From Toxonevra muliebris (lineage: Eukaryota > Arthropoda > Insecta > Diptera > Pallopteridae): a DNA stretch of 64,000 nt. The number at the start of each line of letters is the position of its first letter. Position 1 is the stretch's first letter. Below the pieces are notes generated by a model. The model saw nothing but the letters and a program-made list of their open reading frames with translations. It did not search any database and was not told the origin of the DNA. The DNA is taken from positions 21,156,708 to 21,220,707 of the forward strand of contig OY829329.1 in the NCBI GenBank assembly GCA_963691655.1, in the 5' to 3' direction. Positions 36,601 through 48,600 of the stretch are shown here, piece by piece. The translations under genes and the position numbers were made by a program.

Positions 36601-39600
36601 TTTAGTGAAAGATACTAAAATCTGTATGGCAACTAAGTGATTGCTTGTGAATTTCGTCGTGTGCTACTACTGCAAACATCGACGAATGAACAAATTACGC
36701 TCTGCATCAAAACTGACGAAGAATTGGAGATGTTACTCGATGAAGACTCATGACAAACGCAAGAGGATCTTGCAATAACAATGGGCGTTACTTAAGCGCC
36801 TGAAATCATTGGGGTTCATTCAAAAGTAAACATACGACTTGAAAGCTGAGAGACTTCAAAAGGCGACTGAGATGCTGCTTCAGCGCTCTAAAAATAAGTC
36901 GTTTTTGCATCGAATTTTTACTGTGGATGGAAAATGGATTTATTACAACAACCCGAGGCGCATGAAGTCTTATGCGAAGCTAGACCCACTAGGAACATTA
37001 ACGCCATAGCAGAAAATTCATGGCGCCAAGGTAATGCTCTGTATTTGATGGGATCAGTAGGGTGTCATCTATTACGAGCTGCTTAAACCTGGTGAAATTG
37101 TTACGGAAGAGCTGATCCTAAAAGTGGCTGCGGCGGCAACTTTGATATTATAATCGTACAACAACAACAACAAAAAAAAGTTTTTCTTCATCTTTTTTTT
37201 TTTCTTCTTGTAATTTAACGCAAAATTAGATATTATATTTTTATATGAGTTTCCTGCGTCCTTCTCTAATTCTTCTTCTCTCCCTCTCCCTCTCTCTCTC
37301 TACTTCTACTTCTACTTTTTCCTCTCGCTACTTCAGCTTTTTGTTTTTATTCCAACTTGTTGTTTTTGTAATAAAGTAACAGTTGCTGCTTTTGTTTTCA
37401 GTGTTTTTGTTGTCACTGCAATACTTTATATATATGTGTGTGTGTGTGTGTGTCCTTCTTTCCCTACTAAGTGGAAGTAATATCATATTTTTGCTCTCTT
37501 CTTCTACACTTTCTAGTTTTAGTTGAGTTTTATTTTGGTCTTTTCTTCTGCTGAAACCTAAGATTATTTTACGGATTAGTTGCTCTAGTTATAGTTAGAG
37601 AGAGTTATGAACTGGCGACGAGGGGCAAACAGGAAAACCGAAAGGGAAATGAATGAAGCATGATGAGAAGTTAGTAGTACCAACAGATGAATACAAAAAA
37701 CCAAAGGGATTTAGACTGAAAACGGAAGCGCATTGTTATAACTACTTTAATAGTACTTGACTATGTTGCAACTATAGCAGTTTAGATGAAAATGGCAAGT
37801 GTGGCAATATCAAAAAAAAAAAAATTCAAAAAAAATACAAAAAAAAAGAAAGAATTTGCAACAAATCTGCACACAAATGTAACCAATTTTGTGGAGAAAT
37901 TTAATTTTACCAAAAATTACTAATGTGTGGTTAAATGTATGAGAAGAGAAAACCAAAGAGAGAGAGAGAGAGAGGGGCTATAGTCTTGATTTGATGCAAT
38001 GAAATTTATATAAGTGTGCATACATACGTGTATATATGGATATGTGTGTGTGCGTGTATTAGTTAAAGTGTGTTACTCTCAATGCTCTCACATGCTCTTG
38101 CTGTTGCGAGAAATTTTAAGTAGCTCGTAATTTAGTTTCTTTCATAGAAAAACCAAAACTCACACATACATACATGCACACATAAGTGCAAGTATTCATA
38201 CACACACACACACACAACACACACATGTATTTTGTGTGTTTTTGCTTTGCAACGCAATACATAAACGTTTCTTGTTTTATATATTTTTTTTTATAGTTTT
38301 TTTTTTTTTTTTTTACTAACGTAGATATATTTTATATGCATTTGAGCTGTGTACAGAAAAGTGCAACAACTATTAAGATTTATGGATGTCAAAAGTTTTT
38401 GCCAAAGAAGTTTAGAAACACAAGCCCAGTGAACTACTTTAGGTAGTAGTTATAGTTGCTTGGTTGGCTGGTTGGATTTTTTTTTTTTTTTTTTTTTGTA
38501 CTCCTATACTTATAGGTAGTAGTTACCAAGTTACATAGTGTAACTGACTGTGCACAATACAAACTCATAGTTATTACTTACATACTTATGAATGAGAGTA
38601 TAAATTTTTGAATACTTAAGCAGGAAACACTTGAGTTTTATTTTTTTATGGTTTCCTTGTACACTTGTACTTTGGTATATTTTTTTTTTCTATATTGTAC
38701 AATTTAAATTTATTACTATTTTTAAGGCAAAAATTTATCTTCATTGTATGATAAATTATATTGAAACATTTACATAAAACATATATGCAGAATAGAAGAA
38801 ATTGTGCTGGTAATATTACATTTATAGATATGAATGAATGATGTATGTACACGAGTATGTAACTATTTTAAAAAAATTAGAAAAGAAAAGAAAAGCATGA
38901 TTTGTCTGCAGTTTCAGTTAAGGATTTCTGTGCTTAATTTTAGATATAAATACAAAACATATGTAGGTAGGTACGTATGTATAAAAAGTACATATTTCCA
39001 ATTTAAATTAGAATAAACTTATAAACTTTAAGAAGATTGCTTTATACTTAAACGGCACGACAGACGATTCGATCGAAACGTCTAAAAACCCTATAGGCAG
39101 GATGAAGAATATTGTGGTAGTGAGAGAGAATAATGAGCTAATACAAGAGAGTAGGTGCAGTTTGTTTGAGAGCGAAAAAGAGAGCAGTAGTGTAAGAGAG
39201 TGAATGTGATTTGTAGTTGGTTCGAGAGAGCGAAGATGTGAGCACAGTCCAGTGCTCTCATTTGTAGTTTAACACATATACATATACATCTGTCAAAACT
39301 TAGAATACACACGTTTTAATGAAACTACAAAATTTGGCAACTACACGACTGCATGACTCCATTTGTAGTTGCAGTCGTATTAAAATCTATTTCTCATTTA
39401 GCAGCAGCAAAACAGAAAAAGAGAGAGCAGAAATACGAAACAGAAGAAGAAGAAGAAGTATGAAGAAAAAAAAATTGATTTTGCTTTGAAATTCAACAGA
39501 TGCCGCTTTCTGTTGCAATCGTTATTCAATTCCATTCTCTCGACTACCGACACCAATTGAGAGCTTTTGCAGTTTCAATTATGCAGTCGCTAGCCTGTTG

Positions 39601-42600
39601 TTCTCTATGTGTTTATACAATAAGTGTGATTTGTAGTGTGTTTCAGAGAGCGAGGAAGAGAGCGAAGAAGAGGGCAGTAGTGTCAGAGAGTAAGTGTGGT
39701 TTGTAGCTTGTAGTTTTTTCGGGAGAGCGAAGAAGAGAGCACAGTCCAATGCTCTCATTTGTACTACAATTTTAGTGTTTATTTCAGTAGAATCGCGATA
39801 GTTGGGGTCTCAAAGAAAGAGCTGAATTTTTCGAGTTTTTGAATTATAGAGTTTTCTGAAAAAAAAAAAAAAAATACAAAAATTCAAGTTACACAAGTCC
39901 GTCATAGGTTTGGGTATTGGGTAAATTTTTTTTTTTAATCGAAAGTAGTTGTAAAGTAGAAAAACTAATTTCTTATATCTTACGAGTTATTGACGGTTCT
40001 CCATTCTTTTGATGCGCTTTCTTTCTGGTAACCAAGTAGGTAACTAGATAATAGTGCATTTACATGTTTATGGGTATGGAGAATTCATTTCGGATATTTT
40101 TTTTTTCACTTACGAATCCGAAGTCAGAATTTTATTAATACGTTCTCACTTGGGTACTTAGTTGTGCAATTTTTTTCATCTTTTATGCCATAACAGCCCA
40201 TGACGGGCCCAGATGGAGCTTTTCACATCTATTTATTTTGTGTCAGCTATATTTGTATACAAATGAAAGGGACCTAAAGTTTTATACCGAATCAGAACGG
40301 TGAATTGAAAAGGTTTTCTTAGACAATTTTTACCCTTAGAGGTTTTGCTATTGCCAGCCAAAAGGTGGTGCCGTGTAGAAAAATTTTGGTTTTCAATTTT
40401 TTGATTTCTGGGTTTGACGATCATAGAACCCTGCGTAGGTAGCAGCCCAACATACCTATGCCTTTTTTCACTATGCCAAATTCAATCAAATTTGCCAGCA
40501 TGTTGCCAAATTTCATTTAGGAAATTCTCTCTTTCACTTTTTCTGACAGGGAATATAATATAGTGCAAACCAAGCATAAGCACTAGGCTACGGCGAGTGG
40601 TAGTGGGATAATAGGGACCCAAAATCACTTTATCAACATTTTTATGGCAAAGTTTTTTTTTTTTTTTTTTAATTTAGACTGTGGTATCATGAAGTGTGCC
40701 AGCCTTACCTTTTAAATTCTAGTTTTTACGTTTTTTGTTATTCTGATTTAAATTTACACTATACAAAGTAAGGTTGTGATTTTTTTTAAAGAGAAATTAC
40801 TCCTCGTCTGGAAATCGAACCTTAGGCAACTGCAACTCCAGTCTAGCATTCATTTACCAGGCCACCAAGGCCGCCGTCATACTGCTTTAAGTTTTTCACA
40901 TGTGATTTTCATGTTATACACACCCACTAGACCTAAAATTAGTTGAAATATAAAGTATAAAAAATTAAAAAAAAACAATGAGCTGGGTAATTGTTCGATA
41001 GAGGCTTCTTGAGGTTGTCCTAGGGTTAGGTTAGGTTGGAGTGGCTGCCTAGAAATACACACTTAGGCCTGAACGGCCCACTGTAATACCACATGAGTTA
41101 TTTATTTATTATTTAGGGGAGCCCAACCAGGCAGGCACTGCGACCTAAAAGATCTTTTGTGCCATAAGAGTTTGTCGTAGGTGAAAAAAATATCAAAAGT
41201 TAATTCCCGGTAAACCGTTCATAACTCTCAAAATAGAAAAAAGGAACGCGGAAAACACAGAAATTAATTTAGTATTTTTAAAGTCTTCTTTCGAATAAAA
41301 ATGATTGGTTTATGGATTTTTTCCCCATTTTATTGATACTGAAGTAGTAATAAAATAATATAAATAAACAAAAAACAGTAATACTTAAATTTACACAACT
41401 GAAATTGAAATAAATAAAGTGTAATTACATCGTAAATGAAATAAATAAACTCAAACGAAAAAGAAATTACGGGAAACTGGACGACATCAAAAAAAAAAAA
41501 AAAAAAACAATGCAAATCACACGTTTCGATTTAAAACTCACTAAGCATACCCTCCCATACTTTTCGCTTTTATTCATTTTCTCATTAGCAAAATTCGAGT
41601 TTAACTTTTGTAGATTTCGAATTACAGATGAAAAAAATTCAAATTATTGGTTGTATGAATGTATAAACTCGTATTTTTTTCGTAATTTGGACATTTATTG
41701 TGAAAAAGTGATTGCAAATTTATTCTCTAAAGTATTGTCCATCGTTAGCCACAACCTTTTCCCATCTTTCTGGTAATCTTCTTTGAGTAATGCCTTCAAT
41801 TCTTCATCTTCGAACTTTTTCGGGCCGCCTGAACGTTCCCTGTCTTCAACATCAAAATCACCACTTTTGAAACGGGCATACCACACCTGACACATTCTAA
41901 CGTCTATAGCACAGTCAGGATAAGCTTCAGTGATTAAACGATGTGCTTCAGTTGCGTTTTTCTTTAAATAGAAGAAGCAAATCAAAACTTTCCGCAAATG
42001 TTGTTTTGTTGGCACGAAATTCGACATTTTCAGCTATAGTAAAACACTTTTGTAAAATTATGAAAATTATTTGACAGATCAATTCTTATAGTATTTTTGG
42101 CGCTCTTCGAGATAGAATAGCTGTCAATGTCAAAAAAAAAATGGCGCGTATGCTAGATATGAAGTTAGTCAAAATTACGAGTTTATACATTCATACTCCC
42201 AATAGGTAATCCTTTGAATTATCAAAGTTTGAATTATAGAGGTTCTACTGTATTTAAATGAATGAAATGTTATTGTTTTTTTATACTTGTGCAGGTACTC
42301 GCTCTCAATTTTTTCTCTCTCTCTTTTCGTTTATATGAATTTGATTTGTATTGATTTTTCTTATAATTGTGTAGGTGTGTTCTCTCTATTATTATTCTAT
42401 TTTTCTCACTCTCTCTCTTTTCATTTATATGAATGAAATGTTATTGTTTTTTGCTTTATTGTGTAGGTACTCTCTCTCTCTCTCTATTATTATTTTTATA
42501 TCTTTCTTTTCATATATGCATATTGGTTTTGTACACACATACTCCACACACATACGATCACAATATAACTAAATCCGCTCATTTTTAATGTGTACTCTCT

Positions 42601-45600
42601 TAGAACTTCCATACTCGCGTAGTTGAAGAGTTTGCACATCACTATTTTACACACTATGCATTATATAAAGTGAGAGAAAGATATAATTAGACTACACTTT
42701 TCTCTTAAAATAGGGTTAAGTATGCACTCACAAAAAAAACTTTTGTGCTTGAGAAAGAGATGTTTTGTGCCCAATTTTTATTCGTTTTTCTTTTTTGTTT
42801 TTGTTTATACAACTCAGCTTCAAACTAGAACTTTCGCTCTTTGTCCCCCTTTCCTTCAGTTTGTTTCTCTCTCTCTCTTCAATCCCCTTACAACGTACAA
42901 CTACATAACAACTAATATGAAAAACTTTTGATATACATGAAGTAGTTGCCTACATATTTTTCTTCTTCTTCTTTTGCTTTTTCTTCTTTCAATTTCTTTA
43001 AGAAGTAATACTTGTTTTTGACAATAAATTAGAAAACTAACCTTTCTCAAAAACTTGAAACTTATATTTAAAGTTAAATTTCTAAACTAGCAAAATACAA
43101 AATCTTCAAAAACTTTTTGTATGCCGCTCACTCGCTTGCACGCCTGTGAACTTAAAAACTTAATATTACATAGAAGAGAGAAAAGTCAGTAGAAGAAGAG
43201 AAATAATAGAATAGAATGGGAAGGAAAAGAGGGTTCTCTATACAGCAAGGCGAGAGAAAAACAAGGAAGCAAAAGTAGGAACAAAAAAAAAAAAAAAAAT
43301 TACACAACTGAAGGTCTTAAATACATCAAGATGGCATTTCACTTTTGCAACAACAACCAACAGTTGTTGGCAAGAAGTTACAACACATACTTACACACAC
43401 TCTCACATATACACACACACACATTTGTTGTTCAGCTTTTCATTTAATTTTTCTCGTCCCTCTCTCTCTCTCTCTCTCGCTTTGTCGCTCTGTGGTGTGT
43501 CTCTCTGGGAATGGCAGAGCACAAGAAACTTTGTAGTAAAGTAGCAAAACAGACAGGCAGACACAGTTAGGAGGCACAAACAAATACAGGAAGTAGCAGA
43601 AAAGTGAAAAAGTTAGCAACCAATAATGTCATCTTACTGTGTGTGTCCAGCAACAAAAACAACAACTAAAACAACTTACTGATAAGAAATACAAAAGATA
43701 AGTGAAATTGAATGCAAACACCCAAAGAGAGAAAGAGGAAGGGAGCGGGAGAAAGAGAAAGGAAGCGAGAGAAAGGGGAAAGCGAAGCACCTATTGTTGA
43801 AGGTTGAAGACGGATATTATACAGATGTCCTGTTGAAATGAAAACGTTTCACAGCTATTGCTCTGCTACTCGTGCTTTTTCTATTATTGTAGTTGACCAA
43901 ACGTTATGTCCGACATAAACCGGAAACAATTTGTTTATGCATAAATGTCCTTCAGGCAAAGAACAAAGAACCACAGTCTCAACACAACCACTCCACAGTG
44001 GAGACAGCTTCATATCACTTTGCTGGAGAGTAGGCAATGTTACAAAACACACACAAAGTAGAACACTTCAAAAAAGAGCACCTCACTCTCTAAAGTTTCA
44101 CCAAAAAGGCGCACTGCCACACAACACTCGTTGCTTCCCATTCATTGTAATTTTGTGTGGAGAAAAGCAGAAAATGTCATTTATGTATAAAACATAAATT
44201 TTTGTTCCATGTTTTATGTATATTTTTATCCTTCATTTTTTCTCTTCGTTTTTTTTTTTTTAGTTACACACTTAAATTGGTATAGATTTATGAATATTTC
44301 ATGTGCGTGACAAAAGTTTTTGCAAAAAAAAAAAAAAAAAAAAATTTAATTCTATTTTTCCCAACTTTCCCTTCAACTTTTATTTTAGTTCCAAAAAATA
44401 AAAGAAAAGGTTTCTTCTTCTATTTCCAAAGAATGACTTTCAATATTTCAATGCAAACACAATGAAACGTGTGCAAAAAAGAAATAAAACATTTTAAGGT
44501 CAAAAGTCTCTAGCAAGAATAAAAAATGAGATATTTCTTTACATAAGATAACCCTAAACTTAACAAAATGAAAATCCTTTTTTTTTTTTTTTGCTTTCGT
44601 TTGTTTATCGGGTCTGTGTCCTTATTGAAAATTATGCTTCAACTTAAACAAACTTAAACAACATAAAATATTAACCTTTAATTACTAAATAATATTTACA
44701 AGAATATAATAAGAAAAGGAAAATGGCTAAAATGAAAATTGGTTTGAAAAATGCTTCAAAAATTTAAACTTAGTTTTTTTTTTTCATAGAAAACTTTTTA
44801 TTAGGTTTAAAGATATTCTAATTTTTTTCAAATCGAATGTAATATTTGGATTTAATATATTTTTTTTTTAAACACAAAAACTCGGAGTCAAAACAAAGAT
44901 AGGCATCTGAAGGAAGCGAAACAGTTGTTCCTTATTATTTCCCTATGGGATATGCACTTAAACTCGTACATGTTTTTTAAAAGGTAGTGCTATAATGAGG
45001 GCGGGGGGTGGGTAGAAACTAGTGTGAGAGAGCGAAGAAGACAGAATCGGATGTCTGCCAGTGCTGTTCATCGGCCGAGCACTGCACTCTCTCTTAGTTT
45101 TTTTATATGAAGTTTTTTGCTCTCTTAAAATGAGAGCGTAAAAACTTCATATGAAAAAAAAAAAAAACGAAAAGCGGCACTCGGTAGGTGGCTCCGCCTT
45201 CATAATCATAATTTGAACAAATTAATTGTTATTGTTTCTCTCGTACTGTGTGCGCTCTCTCTTTTATATTTACTTACTCGCATGGTTGCCACTTTGGTAC
45301 AATTCTACAAAAACTGGTAAATTTTTTTTCATTTTTCTGCGCTTGGTACATTGGTACGTGTTTTTAAAATTTGGTACATTCTGTGGACAAAGTTAGCTTT
45401 CATAGTAATCAAGAATTGTAAACATATTTTCAAAATACTTTACAAATTAGAAAATTGTTCAGTCTTAGTAATTTTTTGGCAAAAAGTAAGTTGTATTAAA
45501 AATGTTATAGACGAATTGTGGTTTGAAGAATTGACTAAATTTATTTTCATGTTAATGAGCCTTCCTCATAGCTCAGCTAATGCTGAAAGAAAAGTTTTTA

Positions 45601-48600
45601 ACTTTAGTCTAATACAACAAAAAAAAAAACGATTAAGGAATAAATTAGAATTTAATACTCTTATTAATATAATGTTATATAATACTGACAAAAAGTTTTT
45701 AATAAAATTATTTATCCTACATGAAAAAAATGGTACATTTTCCCCCATTTGGTACATTTTTTTGTAAATATTGGTACAAAATAAAATGAGTAAGTGGCAA
45801 CCGTGCTTACTCGGCCGAGTACCGCACTCTCTTTTCGTTTTTTTTTTTATATGATGTTTTTAGTTTTTTCTTTTATGTATATGAAGTTTTACGCTCTCTT
45901 AAGTTGAGAGCAAAAAAACTTCATATATGTAAAAAAAAAGAAAAGAGACTGCGACACAAATGCATTGTTATTATTTTTCTCGTACTGTGTGCTCTCTCTT
46001 TTATATTTACTTACTCGGCCGAGTACCGCACTCTCTTTTTGTTTTTATATGATGTTTTTAGTTTTTTTATATATATATATGAAGCTTTACGCTCTCTTAA
46101 ATAATTTGAGAGCAAAAAAACTTCATATAAAAAAAAGAAAAAGAAAAGAGAATGCGAAACAAATACATTGTTATTATTTTCCTCGTACTGTATGCTCTCT
46201 CTTTCATATTTACTTACTCTCTTCATATGCATATTTGTTTTGTATACATATACACGATCGTTAATCTACAGTTGCGCAGTTTCGGATTACTCCTCATAAG
46301 AGCAACGAACGATTGCTTTTTTAATACTTCAGAAAGAGTTAAAAAAGTGATTTATTTTCTGAATTGAAAAAAAAAAAAAAAAAACAATGATGGTCGAGAG
46401 TTAACCCATGCAATTACAAAATTACTAAAAATAGCACCGTTCAAATTGAAAGTTTTTTTCCACTGAATTCATTTAGTTTTTGCTTTCCGTGCGTATGTAT
46501 GAATGCAAATAAATTTGAACTGTGCATATATTTAGCAAATTCCTTCTTTTTTTTTTAGAAAATTTGAAAAATCACAATTTTAGTTCTTTCTATTTAGGGG
46601 AGACTGGGGTAAAAAGGTCAAAACTTTCGATCTGTATTATCGAACGAACGGTAACAGCTACAGAGAGAGAAATAATCGTGCAGTTTTTTGCGACGATGGC
46701 GCCTAAATTTTTATATTTATTTAATGGAGTGTGCTTTGTTTATAGCATCGTAAATATTTTCGCTGCCAAAAGTTCTAATCATTGTGAATTTTTTTTATTG
46801 AGATTTCTTCGTAAAAGTGAGGACATAAGTTAATTTAAGTGTGCTAAACACGAATATCGACAAGATTTTACACCCAATGCAAATAGCAATTTACCCCTAA
46901 AAATGGTAAAAAAAAGAGACCTTCATGAAAGCAAAGAATTAGAATTAGAAATATCGTAAAAATGGCTAAAAACTAGTTGTATAAGATGAAATTTCCTATA
47001 ACATAGAGACTTTTTCGATTTAATTTTCGACCATCTAAAGCTTTCCAAAAATTTACTTTTTTACCCCAGTCTCCCTTATTATAATTAACACAGTTTTTGA
47101 ATGCACATTTCATTATTAATATTTTTTATTTTTTTTCTATAATGTTTTGTATGTTTTCAAGTTTTTTTTATATGCCAATGTATATATGCAAGGACATGAA
47201 TACTGGTTCTTACGTCACAGCCTCTCTCAATTTTGTGACAGCCGAATAACGGACTTACGCTTGTAGTAATCTTATATTCTGTCATTCTTTATATTACATT
47301 ATGCAAAGAGAGAGAGAGAGTGAGAGAGAGAGCATATAATTAGTTTCTCTTTTAATAGGGTTAAGTATGCACTCACAAAATAGCTTTCGTGTTTGAGAGA
47401 GACGTCTCCGTGCCCAATCTTTATTGTTGTTTTTTTTTTCATACAACTCAGCTTCTCGAAGTAAAGCTTTCGCTCTCTAACTCCCTCTCCTTCTCCTTTT
47501 GTTTATTTCTCTCTCACTGTGGCTTTGTTTGAAGCTTTGTGGCCTTGTAGTACTCCGACAGTCACAGCATATTGCTCTCCACCAGCCTCTGCAAACGAAT
47601 CTCTCTGAAGTATTAGAGTATTACTAGAAGAATTAGAGTACTCTATAAATATTTTTTGTTTTTAAATGATGACTAAGCAACTAACTTTTTATTTAAATTA
47701 ATTTAAGTATATATGTAGAAAATGAGGCAAACAAGAAAAAATTAAATTTATAAAATTAAAATGTATCTCTAACAAGAAGAACATCGACGACCACAAATGC
47801 CAGTAACACAAAAATCTCACTACTGGCGATTGTTGTAAGGAAAGTACTGACAACTAACAACAACAACAACAACACTAAATAACAGCAGCAACAAAACACA
47901 CCGGCAGGCAATAGCTAGCAGCAAAATTTCTTTGTGGTAAAAATCAAAACAACAACGACAAGAAAAAAAAAAAATAAACAGAAAAAAAAACAAATAAGAA
48001 AATGTAAAAAAAAATAAATATTTTTATTGTGGAAATAAACAATTTGAGATTGTGTTGCTATAGTCATTGCTGTTTTGGTTGATGTTGTTGCTGTTGTTTT
48101 TGTTGTCGCTGTTATTGCCAGTGGACAACAATGTTTTTATTTTTTTAATTTTTTTATTTTATTTATTTATTTTTTTTTGTTCTTCTATTCATTTATAATA
48201 AATTGTAAACGAGTAATTTTACAATGTGTCCCTAAACTGTGCAGTTTTTTTTCTTTTACAACAATTTTTTTTTTCTTTTTTTACACTACTAAGTATTTAC
48301 TACATACTGCTGCGGTTGCATGCCACAAGCCACACACACCACTCACACACACACACATATCTCTTAACCTAAACCTTACTACACACACACACACACCTAG
48401 ATATACTTGTATTTATACCATGTACTCGTTTGTACTTTTTACAATTCTACTACTTTACTACTTATTTGCATTAAAACTATTTTTACTATCATGGATTTTA
48501 ATTTTCTCTCTCTCTCTCTCTCTCACTCTCTCTCTCGGTTGGTTTTTTGCAGTTATCGCTTTACACAAATCGCTGTAGATGCTCAAATAAAAACTCCTGG

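Larger units (their letters stand above)
45068..46212. repeat. Three tandem 204-bp units, each with a foldback, split by a hAT insertion
   Basis: Units start near 45068, at 45806 and at 46010. Each has CGGCCGAGYACYGCACTCTC, the ATATGAAG foldback, a TTGTTATT block, CTCGTACTGTGTGC, (CT)n and TATATTTACTTACTCG. The hAT element (45281-45805) separates unit one from unit two. Units two and three start 204 bp apart. Confidence 0.85.
35688..48552 (+). other. Sema1a intron f-g, 12.9 kb
   Basis: This is the largest intron bounded on both sides. It carries the decayed mariner, MITEs, the pogo-like end, the deleted mariner, the 204-bp tandem with its hAT insertion, and dispersed repeats. The parts 37200-39100, 43000-45000 and 47600-48500 show only microsatellites and AT-rich DNA. 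Confidence 0.9.

Noticed and set aside
43855..44197. Pair of 65- and 88-codon frames on opposite strands
   Set aside because: No recognisable motif, no splice context, and the frames mirror one another.
46522..46833. 103-codon frame
   Set aside because: It crosses the left end of the TTA-flanked MITE and resembles no protein.
48075..48578. 167-codon hydrophobic frame
   Set aside because: It is low-complexity T-rich and CA-repeat sequence running into Sema1a exon g in a different context.
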